A stretch of 64,000 nt of DNA from JAHJQZ01 sp963667595 (GCA_963667595.2 CAXXWD010000010.1:124001-188000), one strand, 5' to 3'. Shown: positions 1-9,131, counted from the first letter of the stretch. The notes: a model not told the origin generated them from the sequence alone. A program made the numbers and translations.

Positions 1-482
1 CGGCGATGGTGCTGACAACGCTTTTGGGCAAGGGGTTATGGCCAATGGTCTTTGCCCTCACGACCTTCGGGTGGATGAACTATGCGCGCGTCATCCGATC
101 CGAGATCCTGCGGATAAAGGAGATGGATTACGTCAACGCCGCGCGCGCCTACGGAGCCAGCGACTGGCGGCTGATCCTGCAACACATCCTGCCCAATGCC
201 TTTTTTCCGGTTCTGGTTCTGGCCACCATGGCCACCGGGTCGATGGTGCTGTCGGCTTCGGCTCTCAGCTTCCTCGGGGTCGGCACCGAAGTCGGCTATG
301 CCGACTGGGGCCAGTTCATCTCCTATGCGCGCAACTGGATCGTCGGCACGACCGACAATCCCTTTGCCTATTGGTACACACTGTTCTTCCCGGGCGTTGC
401 GATCTTCCTGTTCGTTCTGTCCTGGAACCTGGTCGGCGACGCTCTGCGCGACATCTTCGACCCCCGCATCACCCAACAATGA
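1..482 (+). CDS. Peptide ABC transporter permease, DppC/OppC type (5' end outside window)
   Basis: This is the C-terminal part of an inner-membrane permease of a binding-protein-dependent peptide importer; the reading frame is open to the left edge, so the N-terminus and the partner genes lie outside. The visible part carries the cytoplasmic EAA loop that docks on the ATPase (DYVNAARAYGAS, then HILPN), followed by hydrophobic segments and the usual DppC ending NLVGDALRDIFDPR. The stop overlaps an ATG of the next frame (ATGA at 479-482), so it is translationally linked to the hydrolase downstream. The substrate is inferred from context to be di- or oligopeptides, possibly containing D-amino acids. 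Family assignment is firm; substrate is not. Confidence 0.9.
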   Translation, partial: AMVLTTLLGKGLWPMVFALTTFGWMNYARVIRSEILRIKEMDYVNAARAYGASDWRLILQHILPNAFFPVLVLATMATGSMVLSASALSFLGVGTEVGYADWGQFISYARNWIVGTTDNPFAYWYTLFFPGVAIFLFVLSWNLVGDALRDIFDPRITQQ

Positions 483-493
483 GAGGCGCTGGC

Positions 494-2143
494 ATGAACA
501 AGACGAATGAAGAGGTGAGGGCGCGGTTCGAGGAATTCGTCGCCCATCAGGTCAACGACAAGGCCATCCCGTCGATCTCCTATGTGCTGCTCGACCAGAA
601 CGGCGCCTTTGCCATGGGCCATGTTCAGCCGGACGGGGTGAAAAAGACCATCGACGATAATTCGGTCTTCCGCATCGGCTCGCTGACCAAGATGTTCACG
701 ACGCTCAGCCTGATGCAGCTCGAGGAACAGGGGCTGGTGGACATCGACGCAGACGTCTCCACCTACATCCCGCATTTCAAGCCGCACAATCCGTTCGCCG
801 ATGCGCCGAGCGGCCCCTTGGGCAGCCAGGTCTCGCTCAGAAAGCTGATGAGTCACACTTCCGGGCTGACGCGCGAACCCAAGAGCGGGCACTATCTCGA
901 CGCGTTCCGTCCCCCCCTGGCCGATACGGTCGACGAACTGGCGGACTCGACGCTCAAGGAAGATCCGAGCATTGGCATCTTCCGCTATTCGAACGCCGGT
1001 ATCGCCGTGGTCGGTTCGGTCATCGAACGTCTGTCCGGCAAGTCCTATCCCGACTATGTCCGGGAACACATCTTCGAGCCGGTCGGCATGGCGAACACCT
1101 CGGCCATTCTGACGCCCGAGATCGACGCCCGTCTGGCGCCGGCCAGTATGTGGACCATCGACGGCGATGTGCCGGCGCCGGTCTTCGGTCTCGGCGGTTC
1201 GCCGGCCGGTAACATCTTTTCGACCGCGCCGGACATGGCCCTGTTTGGTGCCATGCTGCTGCGCGGCGGCTTCTGCGCGGATGGAACGCAGATCGTGCGC
1301 CCCGACACGCTCACCCAGATGTGGCAGGTCGCGGGCCTTCGTCCGGCCGGCTACCGGGGCCTCAAGGGCTATGGGTTCGGGTTTGGCGTCGGCACCGTCG
1401 ACGGCTGGATGTCGGTCGGGCATTCGGGCGCGGTTTACGGCTATGCCACTCATATGACGCTTCTGCCCCATGCCGGCATCGGCGCGTTGGTCTTTTCGAC
1501 GCTCGATTTCACCAACCAGATTGCCGGTCAGCTTGTCATTCGCGGCCTTGAGATCGCGCTTGCCGACCGCAAGATGGGCGAAATGCCGGCACGGCCCGAC
1601 CCGGTCAGATCGGCATCGCCCGAGGAGATGGCCAGACGCGTCGGTCACTATGTCAGCGTCAAGGGCGACGAGTCGGTCGACATCCGCATCGGCAATGGCC
1701 GGCTCTATCTGATGGGCGACGGTATGCCGCTCGAAATCCGGCCGGTCGGCGACACGCAATACATCGTCGATGGCCGTATTCATTCGGACGGAACCGATTA
1801 TGCCCATCGCGACGTCGCGTTTTCGGCCTCCGGCGAGATGACGTGGAAAAATGTGACCTGGCAGCGCAAGGATCCCGACACGACGCCGCCGCCGGCCGAT
1901 CTGGCGCCGTACCTTGGCGAATACGGGCCCGACTTCAACATCACCTATCTGTTTTTCGCCGATGGAAAGCTGAAATGCCTGATCGAATATTTCAGCACCC
2001 ATGACTGCGAGCCACTTGGCGACAACCGGTTCCGTATGCATGGTCTTTTGTACGAAGACGAAACACTGGAACTCGATGCAACCGACGAGAACGGCGCCAA
2101 GGGCATCCGTGTCGGTCCGATGTTCCTCGCCCGCCGCGCCTAA
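494..2143 (+). CDS. Serine hydrolase of the beta-lactamase / class C PBP family, possible D-aminopeptidase
   Basis: A 549-residue protein. The N-terminal ~350 residues form a penicillin-binding-protein-like domain with all three active-site elements: S63-L-T-K66, Y165-S-N167 and H310-S-G. The remaining ~190 residues look like the beta-barrel domains found behind D-aminopeptidases and similar S12 peptidases. No signal peptide is evident, so it should be cytoplasmic and act on imported substrate. I chose the ATG at 494 because GAGAGG lies 7 bases upstream; an in-frame ATG at 479 overlaps the permease stop. Its place between a peptide permease and a D-glutamate-type racemase suggests it releases D-residues from peptides. 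Exact specificity is inference; an esterase or other S12 activity cannot be excluded. Confidence 0.85.
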   Translation: MNKTNEEVRARFEEFVAHQVNDKAIPSISYVLLDQNGAFAMGHVQPDGVKKTIDDNSVFRIGSLTKMFTTLSLMQLEEQGLVDIDADVSTYIPHFKPHNPFADAPSGPLGSQVSLRKLMSHTSGLTREPKSGHYLDAFRPPLADTVDELADSTLKEDPSIGIFRYSNAGIAVVGSVIERLSGKSYPDYVREHIFEPVGMANTSAILTPEIDARLAPASMWTIDGDVPAPVFGLGGSPAGNIFSTAPDMALFGAMLLRGGFCADGTQIVRPDTLTQMWQVAGLRPAGYRGLKGYGFGFGVGTVDGWMSVGHSGAVYGYATHMTLLPHAGIGALVFSTLDFTNQIAGQLVIRGLEIALADRKMGEMPARPDPVRSASPEEMARRVGHYVSVKGDESVDIRIGNGRLYLMGDGMPLEIRPVGDTQYIVDGRIHSDGTDYAHRDVAFSASGEMTWKNVTWQRKDPDTTPPPADLAPYLGEYGPDFNITYLFFADGKLKCLIEYFSTHDCEPLGDNRFRMHGLLYEDETLELDATDENGAKGIRVGPMFLARRA

Positions 2144-2171
2144 CCCCGAGTTTCATGAAACGAGATAACAA

Positions 2172-3290
2172 ATGCGCATCACCAAGATCGAGCTTTTCAA
2201 AGCCAGCATGCCGCTCAAGCGGCCTTTCCGGATCGCCCTCGGTACTTCGCTGACGACCCAGACCCTGTTCGTCCGCATCTCGACCGACGAAGGACTTGTC
2301 GGCATGGGCGAAGCCGACAGTTATCGCCCGGTCGTCGGGGAATCCCAGCTCATCGCCTTCGCCGCCGCGCAGGAATACGCCCAGCTTCTTATCGGACGCG
2401 ATCCGCTGGCCGTTGACCAGCTCGTCATGGAAATGCGCAATTTCCTGCCGATGACGCCGACCACAAGGTCCGCTTTCGACATCGCGCTTTACGACATCGC
2501 CGGCCAGGCGGCCGGCCTGCCGCTTTACGCGCTTTTCGGCGGCGAGAAGCGCACGGTCTATACCGACAACACGGTCGGGATCGACACGCCTGAAAAGATG
2601 GCCGAGCACGCCCGCGAGATTGCCGACGACGGCTATCCGGCGATCAAGGTCAAGCTCGGCACGACGGCGGCCGAGGACATCGCCCGCATCAAGGCCATTC
2701 GTGCCGAAGTCGGCGACGATATCGGTATCCGCATCGACGCCAACCAGGGCTGGGACCGGGCGACGGCGATGGTCGTGCTCGATGCCATCACGCCTTACGT
2801 CATCCAGTATTGCGAACAGCCGGTTCGCGCCTGGGACTTCGAGGGCATGGCGGCGATTGCAGCGCGGTCGCGCATTCCGATCATGGCCGACGAGTCGGTC
2901 TTCGATGAACGCGATGCGTTGAAGTTGATTTCGGCGCGGGCAGTGCAGTACCTCAACATCAAGCTGGCCAAGGCCGGCGGCCTCAATATCGGGCTGCGCA
3001 TCAACACTGTCGCCGAGGCGGCCAATATCCGCTGCATGGTCGGCTGCATGACCGAAACGCGTCTCGGGCTGACGGCCGCGGCGCATCTTGTCTCCTCGCG
3101 GCCGAACATCGCCTTTGCCGATCTCGACGGCGCGGTCATGCTCAAGGACGATCCGGTGACGGGCGGCATGGTCTACGGCCCCGGTGGCTCCATCACGCTG
3201 CCCGACACGCCCGGTCTCGGCGCCAGCATCGATCCCGACTACCTTGCCGGGCTGGAAACGATCAGCATCGACAAGGGCGTTAAGGCGTAG
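2172..3290 (+). CDS. dgcA: DgcA-type N-acyl/dipeptide epimerase, enolase superfamily
   Basis: A 372-residue member of the mandelate racemase/muconate lactonizing group. The catalytic K159-x-K161 pair (AIKVKLG), metal ligands D189 (RIDANQ), E215 (YCEQPV) and D240 (MADES), and the opposing base K264 (NIKLAKAGG) are all present, the layout of L-Ala-D/L-Glu epimerases. Close relatives sit beside DUF1611 genes and have been described as DgcA, which racemizes N-acetyl-D-glutamate to the L form in a D-glutamate catabolic route. The DUF1611 gene is two genes downstream here, which favours that role over a plain dipeptide epimerase. The gap to the hydrolase is 28 bases, so the genes are probably co-transcribed. 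Confidence 0.8.
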   Translation: MRITKIELFKASMPLKRPFRIALGTSLTTQTLFVRISTDEGLVGMGEADSYRPVVGESQLIAFAAAQEYAQLLIGRDPLAVDQLVMEMRNFLPMTPTTRSAFDIALYDIAGQAAGLPLYALFGGEKRTVYTDNTVGIDTPEKMAEHAREIADDGYPAIKVKLGTTAAEDIARIKAIRAEVGDDIGIRIDANQGWDRATAMVVLDAITPYVIQYCEQPVRAWDFEGMAAIAARSRIPIMADESVFDERDALKLISARAVQYLNIKLAKAGGLNIGLRINTVAEAANIRCMVGCMTETRLGLTAAAHLVSSRPNIAFADLDGAVMLKDDPVTGGMVYGPGGSITLPDTPGLGASIDPDYLAGLETISIDKGVKA

Positions 3291-3298
3291 GTGACGAA

Positions 3299-4396
3299 AT
3301 GGCTGGTACGCCATATCGAATGAACTCGCCCATCGGCGCGCGCATGATCATCAACGGCCGCGACGTCGATTATTTCTGCGGCACGAGCTACCACGCGCTG
3401 CATGGCGATCCGCGCGTCATCGCCGCCGCTTCAAAGGCAACCCGGCTCTACGGAATAGGGCCGGGCACGTCGGCGAATATGCCTGCCTACACGGAGGCCC
3501 TTGCCGCGATAACGGACTTTTTCGACACGGAGGCGGCGAGTTATTTCGCCTCCGGCTACATGACGACGCTGGTGCTCCTGCAAGGTCTCAAGGATTCGTT
3601 CGACCTGATCTTCATGGATGCCGCCACCCACTATAGCGGGCGCGACGCCGTCGCCATTCTCGGCAAGCCGATCATCACCTTTCGCCATCTCGATCCGGAC
3701 GATCTCGCCGACAAGCTGAAACAGTACCTGCCACCGGGACAGGTCCCAGCGGTGGTCACGGACGGCGTTTTCCCGGTCACCGGCGCACTGGCGCCGCTCG
3801 CCGAGTATGCGGCGGTCATCGGCGCGTATGACGGGGCGCTGCTTTGCGTCGACGACGCGCACGGCGTCGGCGTGCTCGGGGTCCATGGGCGCGGTTCTTT
3901 AGAACATCTCGGCGTTGCCGGCCCCGGCATTTACGGCGCCGGTACGCTCAGCAAGGCCTTCGGCGGGTTTGGCGGCATTATTCCGGGCTCTCGTTCGCTG
4001 ATCGACAGGATCACGGATACCGTCAAGCTGATGGCCGGGGCATCGCCGCCGCCGGTTCCGGCCGCTGCGGCAGGGGCCATGGGGATCACGATTCTTAAGG
4101 AACACCCCGAAATGCTCACCCGGCTGCAAGAGAACGTCAAACGGCTGCGCGACGGATTGCGTGGGCTCGGCCTCGCTATCGAGGATACGCCGGTTCCCAT
4201 CGTCAATGTCAGGGCCGCTACCGATCTCAGCCGTCTGAGCGATCGTCTGGCGGAACAGGACATCATCGTCAAACGCAACGGGCCATTGAGCTATTCGGAT
4301 GCGCCGGACGTGGAATCGCTGAGAGTGGCGGTGTTTTCGACCCACAGCCCCGAACAGATCGACAGATTGGTGAGCGGCCTGGGCGCGCTTTTGTAA
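3299..4396 (+). CDS. PLP-dependent enzyme of the alpha-oxoamine synthase (AONS/KBL) fold, function unknown
   Basis: A 365-residue fold-type I PLP enzyme. Diagnostic pieces are TDGVFPVTG (154-162), the cofactor-binding VDDAHGVG with D185 and H188, and the Schiff-base lysine K219 in GTLSKAFGG. These belong to the 8-amino-7-oxononanoate synthase / 2-amino-3-ketobutyrate CoA ligase group, which condense an amino acid with an acyl-CoA. It is shorter than the ~390-400 residues usual there, mainly at the N-terminus. The ATG follows AGGTGA by 5 bases and is 8 bases after dgcA. No biotin, heme or threonine genes are near, so the family's usual jobs are unlikely. It probably handles an amino acid generated by this operon; reaction unknown. 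Confidence 0.8.
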   Translation: MAGTPYRMNSPIGARMIINGRDVDYFCGTSYHALHGDPRVIAAASKATRLYGIGPGTSANMPAYTEALAAITDFFDTEAASYFASGYMTTLVLLQGLKDSFDLIFMDAATHYSGRDAVAILGKPIITFRHLDPDDLADKLKQYLPPGQVPAVVTDGVFPVTGALAPLAEYAAVIGAYDGALLCVDDAHGVGVLGVHGRGSLEHLGVAGPGIYGAGTLSKAFGGFGGIIPGSRSLIDRITDTVKLMAGASPPPVPAAAAGAMGITILKEHPEMLTRLQENVKRLRDGLRGLGLAIEDTPVPIVNVRAATDLSRLSDRLAEQDIIVKRNGPLSYSDAPDVESLRVAVFSTHSPEQIDRLVSGLGALL

Positions 4397-4510
4397 AGAT
4401 CGATTGAGATGTGATCCGCCCAATGCGCAGCGCGCCGGTCGCGGGTCACGGCAAAACCTGTCCGCAAGGACGAAGTCAGTGTCCGGTTTCCGGCAAATTG
4501 AGGTAAAAAC

Positions 4511-5566
4511 ATGCGGGATCCGCAACAAAAGGCAGAGGTGGGCATAGCCGAGCTGCCTATTCACAGAATTGAAAAGCCCTATCTGCTCATGACCGGCGAC
4601 ATGGCCGATCGCGACAGCGCCAAGACGGCGCTGGGGCTCAGCGACTGGTGTCGAGACGATTGTATCGGCCAGTTGCGCCTGACCGATGATGCCGTCGATC
4701 TCGGCCTCAAGGACATGATGCCGGCAGAGGCCTTTGCGGCAGGTGCCAGAACCGTCGTCATCGGCATCACCCCCTCGGGGGGCAGGCTGCCCGCGAGCTG
4801 GCGTCCGGCGCTGCTTGACGCGCTCGATGCCGGTCTCGATATCGCGTCCGGCCTGCATATGCGACTGAGCGACGACGCGGAAATCGCGGCGCACGCCAAG
4901 GCCAAGGGACGCAGCCTTCACGACGTACGGCACGCCAAGCGGACCTTTGAGGTTGGCTCCGGTCTGCCCCGGTCCGGAAAGCGTATGCTGATGGTCGGCA
5001 CCGACTGCGCCGTCGGCAAGAAATATACGGCCCTTTCCATCCATCGCGCCCTCACGGCGCGTGGCGTCAATGCCGACTTCCGGGCGACCGGCCAGACCGG
5101 CGTTTTGATCGCCGGTCGCGGCGTTGCGATCGACGCGGTGGTCGCCGATTTCGTTTCGGGCGCCGCCGAAGCGCTGTCGCCGGCAAACGCGGCGGATCAC
5201 TGGGACATCATCGAAGGGCAGGGATCGCTGTTCCATCCGTCTTTCGCGGCGGTGACGCTGGGCTTGATCCACGGGTCGCAGCCCGATCTGATGGTGCTCT
5301 GCCATCGGGCCGGCCGCGATCGCCTGTCCGGTCTTTCGACCTATCCCACGCCGTCCTTCACCAAGGCGATTCCGCTTTACGAGAACGTCGCGCAACTCAC
5401 CAATCCGAAGGCCCGCGTGGTCGGCATATCGATCTCGACCTTCGATCTCGACGAGGCCGGGGCGCAGGCTGTGCTCGCCAAGGCCAGCGAGGAAACCGGC
5501 CTGCCGGCCTTCGATCCGATGCGCATGGGGCTCGATGCCTTCATCGAGACCCTGGATCTGGCCTGA
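4511..5566 (+). CDS. dgcN: DgcN-type N-acetyltransferase (DUF1611)
   Basis: A 351-residue DUF1611 protein with an N-terminal Rossmann-like half and a C-terminal P-loop half carrying GTDCAVGKKYTAL at residues 163-175 and an IIEGQGSL motif. Homologues named DgcN acetylate D-glutamate, giving the substrate that DgcA racemizes; deacetylation then yields L-glutamate. The ATG has GAGG 7 bases upstream. A 114-base gap separates it from the PLP gene, so it may have its own promoter, but orientation and pathway logic tie it to dgcA. Older annotations of this family as an epimerase/dehydratase are not supported by the motifs. The family call is firm; the D-glutamate role is inferred from the pairing with dgcA. 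Confidence 0.82.
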   Translation: MRDPQQKAEVGIAELPIHRIEKPYLLMTGDMADRDSAKTALGLSDWCRDDCIGQLRLTDDAVDLGLKDMMPAEAFAAGARTVVIGITPSGGRLPASWRPALLDALDAGLDIASGLHMRLSDDAEIAAHAKAKGRSLHDVRHAKRTFEVGSGLPRSGKRMLMVGTDCAVGKKYTALSIHRALTARGVNADFRATGQTGVLIAGRGVAIDAVVADFVSGAAEALSPANAADHWDIIEGQGSLFHPSFAAVTLGLIHGSQPDLMVLCHRAGRDRLSGLSTYPTPSFTKAIPLYENVAQLTNPKARVVGISISTFDLDEAGAQAVLAKASEETGLPAFDPMRMGLDAFIETLDLA

Positions 5567-5587
5567 ACGACAAGAGGTCTCCGCCCG

Positions 5588-5614
5588 CTTCCCTCCCTAC
5601 AAGAGGGAGGGAAG
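5588..5614. repeat. Palindrome with 11-bp perfect arms between convergent dgcN and moeA
   Basis: The arms CTTCCCTCCCT and AGGGAGGGAAG surround a 5-base loop. There is no T-run on either side, so it is not a textbook intrinsic terminator, but it sits exactly where two convergent transcripts meet. A similar C-rich/G-rich palindrome lies between convergent hisB and amn at 23040-23062, so this may be a second small family of intergenic elements. Confidence 0.65.
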
Positions 5615-5643
5615 CCCCAAATTCGCTTCCACTAAAAGTCTGA

Positions 5644-6852
5644 CTACAAAAGCAGAACCTTGACCGGCGTGCCGGCGGCGAGGGCGGGGCTTTGTTCGCT
5701 GTGCACGATCAGCGCATCGGCCTTGGCAAAAGAGGAAAGGTGCGCGCTGTCGGTTTCCGCGATGGGGGCAACACACATCGAGGTCTCGCCCTCGACAAGG
5801 CGCGCGCGGCGGAAATTGCGGCGGGGACCGTTGGGGCCGAGCGGGGCGGCAAGGGGCAGGGTCAGGAAATGCGGGCCGGGATCGGCGGCGCCGGCCAGGG
5901 CGAGAAGCGCCGGAACAAGAAGAATAGAGGCCGTGGTCAATGCCGAAACGGGATTGCCGGGCAGGCCGAAAATCAGCTTTTTTTCAAAATGGGCGAACAG
6001 CAAAGGCTTGCCGGGCTTAACGGCGATCCTCCAGAGATCGGGCGAAATGCCGAGTGCGGCGAGAACCGGGCGAATGAGGTCCTTGTCGCCAACGCTGGCG
6101 CCCCCGGTGGTAACGATGACGTCGGCATCGCTGTCGCGCGCCTTGCAAAGCGCGTGGCGCATCTGTTCAGCATCGTCACCGACAATACCGTGATCGGAAA
6201 TCCTGTCCGCATGAGGCGCCAACAGCGAGGTGAGACCGGCGCCGATGGAGGCAACGATCTGGTCGGGGCCGGGCATCGTGCCGGGCGGCACCAACTCATC
6301 GCCGGTCGTGATGAGCGCAATGCGCGGCCGACGGAAAACGGGCAACTCGGCATGACCCGACGCGGCGGCAAGCGACAGCATGGCGGGCGTCAGGCGTGCG
6401 CCTTTTTCAAGTACAGTTCTTCCGGCGGAAAAATCATTGCCGCACAATCGAATGTTCTGGCCGGGCTCGGGAAGAGCGGAGAAACGGACCAGATCTCCGT
6501 CGCATTGCGCCATTTCCTGGATGATGACGGCATCCGCTCCCGCCGGAATCGGTGCGCCGGTGAAGATGCGCACCACTTCGCCCGGACCGATCGTTCCGGA
6601 AAAACCGGACCCGGCTTCGGACCGGCCGATCACCTTAAGGGGCACGCCGTCGACAACCTCTGAGCAGCTAACGGCATAACCGTCCATGGCGCTGGCGTCG
6701 AACGGCGGTTGGGTCAAACGGGATATGAGCGGTTCGGCCAGATAATGGCCGGCGGCACTGGCGAGCAAATGCCTTTCGACATCAAGCGGCGTTGCGGCGG
6801 CAAGAATGCGTGCCCTTGCATCGTCATAGCTGATCAGGTCAGACACGAGCAA
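5644..6852 (-). CDS. moeA: Molybdopterin molybdotransferase MoeA
   Basis: A 402-residue enzyme that inserts molybdate into adenylylated molybdopterin in the last step of molybdenum cofactor synthesis. It shows the N-terminal PPFDASAMDGYA signature, the GDEL element of the MoCF-binding domain (ITTGDELVPPG), TTGGASVGDKD and LPGNPVSA. The reading frame opens with TTG at 6852; a GTG at 6846 is an equally possible start, and both overlap the end of moaC, so translation is coupled. Last gene of a long minus-strand series. In many Rhizobiales lexA follows moeA; here the D-glutamate cluster lies there instead. Confidence 0.95.
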   Translation of the reverse strand: MLVSDLISYDDARARILAAATPLDVERHLLASAAGHYLAEPLISRLTQPPFDASAMDGYAVSCSEVVDGVPLKVIGRSEAGSGFSGTIGPGEVVRIFTGAPIPAGADAVIIQEMAQCDGDLVRFSALPEPGQNIRLCGNDFSAGRTVLEKGARLTPAMLSLAAASGHAELPVFRRPRIALITTGDELVPPGTMPGPDQIVASIGAGLTSLLAPHADRISDHGIVGDDAEQMRHALCKARDSDADVIVTTGGASVGDKDLIRPVLAALGISPDLWRIAVKPGKPLLFAHFEKKLIFGLPGNPVSALTTASILLVPALLALAGAADPGPHFLTLPLAAPLGPNGPRRNFRRARLVEGETSMCVAPIAETDSAHLSSFAKADALIVHSEQSPALAAGTPVKVLLL

Positions 6853-7318
6853 AACTGCCGGATTTGCCGCCGGTCTTCTCCAGAAGCCGGACAGTGCTGA
6901 TCGTCATGGCGCGATCGAGCGATTTGGCCATGTCGTAAAGCGTCAGGGCGGCGACGCTGACAGCGCTCAAGGCTTCCATTTCAACCCCGGTCGAGCCCAC
7001 GGTTTCCGTCGTTGCAGTGATGGCGATGGACGTGTCGGACATAAGCGCGATATCGATCTCGACCCGGGTCAACGGAACGGGATGGCACAAGGGGATGAGA
7101 TCGGCGGTCTTCTTGGCCGCCATGATGCCGGCGATACGCGCGGCGGCAAGGGCATCGCCCTTGCCGAGCATGCCGCCCATCAAGGTGGCGATGGCCTTGA
7201 GATTGGCGTTGAGAACAGCCTCGGCAACCGCGCGGCGGCGGGTTTGTGCTTTGTCTCCAATGTCGACCATGTGAGCCTCGCCCCGGTCGTTGAGATGGGT
7301 CGGCCGTTCCGATGCCAT
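6839..7318 (-). CDS. moaC: Cyclic pyranopterin monophosphate synthase MoaC
   Basis: A 159-residue enzyme that converts the MoaA product into cyclic pyranopterin monophosphate, the second half of the first molybdenum cofactor step. The family core is plain: AARIAGIMAAKKT, LIPLCHPVPLTRV and the GVEMEALSAVSVAALTLYDM region, which carry the active-site residues. Length is normal. Its ATG shares one base with the trpC stop (TGATG), so trpC, moaC and moeA are read from one message. moaA is not in this window. Confidence 0.96.
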   Translation of the reverse strand: MASERPTHLNDRGEAHMVDIGDKAQTRRRAVAEAVLNANLKAIATLMGGMLGKGDALAAARIAGIMAAKKTADLIPLCHPVPLTRVEIDIALMSDTSIAITATTETVGSTGVEMEALSAVSVAALTLYDMAKSLDRAMTISTVRLLEKTGGKSGSFARV

Positions 7319-8118
7319 CAGACCTTGCCGGTCAGAAGTCGCCTCGTGGCCGCATAGACGTCATCGTTGCGCATCAGGCTTTCCCCGACCAGGAATGTGC
7401 CGATGCCGGCCTCCCGTTCGAGGCGCTTGATGTCGTCATGCCCGCCGATGCCGCTTTCGCTGAGCAAAAGGATATCGTCCGGAACGCCCACCGCCATGTT
7501 GATGGAGGTTTCGAGACGGGTTTCGAAGGTTCTGAGATTGCGGTTGTTGATGCCGATGAATTTGGCGCCGAGCGCCAAGGCGCGATCGAGTTCGATAAGG
7601 TCGTGGATCTCGACAAGGGCGTCCATATTCCACTCTGCCGCCGTTTCCATCAGATATCCGGCGGTTTCGTCATTGACGGCGGCCAAAATGATCAGGATGC
7701 AGTCGGCGCCCCAGGAGCGTGCCTCGACGACCTGATAGGTGTCGAACATGAAGTCCTTTCTGAGGACCGGCAGGCTGACGGCGGAGCGCGCTTCGACAAG
7801 AAAACGGCCGGAACCCTGAAAGGAGGGCTGGTCGGTCAGAACGCTGAGACAGGTGGCGCCGGCCCGTTCATAATCGCGGGCGATCTCGGCCGGATTGAAG
7901 TCGGGACGGATCAATCCCTTGGAAGGACTGGCCTTCTTGACTTCCGCGATCAGGGCGTACGCGCCGGCGGCCCTCTTTTTGACAAGGGCATCGCGAAACC
8001 CCCGGGTCGGGGTGGCGTCATGCGCCGCCGTGACGATCTCGTTCCAGGGTTTCTTTTGCTTTGCGGCGGCGATTTCCTCGCGCTTGTATTCGGCAATCCG
8101 GTTGAGGATGTCGGCCAT
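7318..8118 (-). CDS. trpC: Indole-3-glycerol phosphate synthase
   Basis: A 266-residue TIM-barrel enzyme that closes the indole ring in tryptophan synthesis. It has the N-terminal family segment with EVKKASPSKG (catalytic lysine), VLTDQPSFQGS, LRKDFMFD and the phosphate-binding LLSESGI near the end. It is a single-function protein, not fused to TrpF. Its ATG overlaps the trpD stop by one base (TAATG), indicating coupled translation. Confidence 0.97.
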   Translation of the reverse strand: MADILNRIAEYKREEIAAAKQKKPWNEIVTAAHDATPTRGFRDALVKKRAAGAYALIAEVKKASPSKGLIRPDFNPAEIARDYERAGATCLSVLTDQPSFQGSGRFLVEARSAVSLPVLRKDFMFDTYQVVEARSWGADCILIILAAVNDETAGYLMETAAEWNMDALVEIHDLIELDRALALGAKFIGINNRNLRTFETRLETSINMAVGVPDDILLLSESGIGGHDDIKRLEREAGIGTFLVGESLMRNDDVYAATRRLLTGKV

Positions 8119-9131
8119 TACGTCATTCCATTGGAGATGGTCACAAGGCGGTCGAGCGTTTCGCGGGCGGCGCCGGAATCGATCTGCGCGGCGGCGCGCT
8201 TGACGCCGGAAGCGAGATCGGTGTCCTTGCCCATGACGATGAAGGCGGCGCCGGCATTGAGGCAGACGACATCGCGATAGGGGCCGGGGGCGCCGTCGAA
8301 CATGGCGCGCATGGCGGCGGCGTTGAAATCGGGATCGCCGCCCTTGAGGTCATCGAGCGGCACGCGCTTGAACCCGACATCTTCCGGTATGATCTCGAAA
8401 CTCCTGAGATCGCCATCGGCGATGGACGCGACAAAGGTCGGGCCGGTCAAGGTGATCTCGTCGATGCCGTCGCCATAGACTACCCAGGCGGATTTGACCT
8501 GATTGGCGAGCAGGGCCGCGGCGACCGGCTCCACCCAGTCTCGGTCGTACACGCCAAACAGGAAGTGGCGGACATTGGCCGGGTTGGCCTGGGGTCCGAG
8601 CAGGTTGAACATGGTCCTGACGCCCATTTCCGCCCGGACCGGCCCGACATATTTCATGGCCGGGTGATGGGCGGGGGCGAACATGAAGCAAATGCCGGCC
8701 TCGTGAAGGCAGGTGGCGATCTGGTCCGGCGTGAGGTCGAGCTTGACGCCGAGGGATTCGAGCACTTGCGAGGCGCCGGATTTGGACGACAAGGCGCGGT
8801 TGCCGTGCTTGGCAACAGGAACGCCGGCCGAGGCGACGACAAGCGACGAGGCGGTCGAAATGTTGAGCGTCCCGGCACGATCGCCGCCGGTCCCGACGAT
8901 ATCGATGGCATCTTCCGAAATGGTGACCGGCACCATCTTTTCCTTGAGGATCGAAACGGCGGCGGCAATTTCACCGACGGTCTCGCCCTTGATGGCCATG
9001 CCCATGAGGAAAGCGCCGATCTGGGCCTGGGTCGCTTCCCCGCTCATGATTTGGCGCATGACGGCGCGCATGTCCTCGCCCGTCAGATCGTGGCCTTCGG
9101 CAATACGGCCAAGTGCCCCCTTGATATCCAT
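8118..9131 (-). CDS. trpD: Anthranilate phosphoribosyltransferase
   Basis: A 337-residue enzyme that transfers phosphoribose from PRPP to anthranilate. The PRPP-binding motif GTGGDRAGTLNIST, the KHGNRALSSKSG loop and the metal-binding region near LKGGDPDFN are present. Start at 9131 is supported by AAGGAG 6 bases upstream. It lies 27 bases after trpG and is fused to neither neighbour. Normal length for the family. Confidence 0.97.
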   Translation of the reverse strand: MDIKGALGRIAEGHDLTGEDMRAVMRQIMSGEATQAQIGAFLMGMAIKGETVGEIAAAVSILKEKMVPVTISEDAIDIVGTGGDRAGTLNISTASSLVVASAGVPVAKHGNRALSSKSGASQVLESLGVKLDLTPDQIATCLHEAGICFMFAPAHHPAMKYVGPVRAEMGVRTMFNLLGPQANPANVRHFLFGVYDRDWVEPVAAALLANQVKSAWVVYGDGIDEITLTGPTFVASIADGDLRSFEIIPEDVGFKRVPLDDLKGGDPDFNAAAMRAMFDGAPGPYRDVVCLNAGAAFIVMGKDTDLASGVKRAAAQIDSGAARETLDRLVTISNGMT

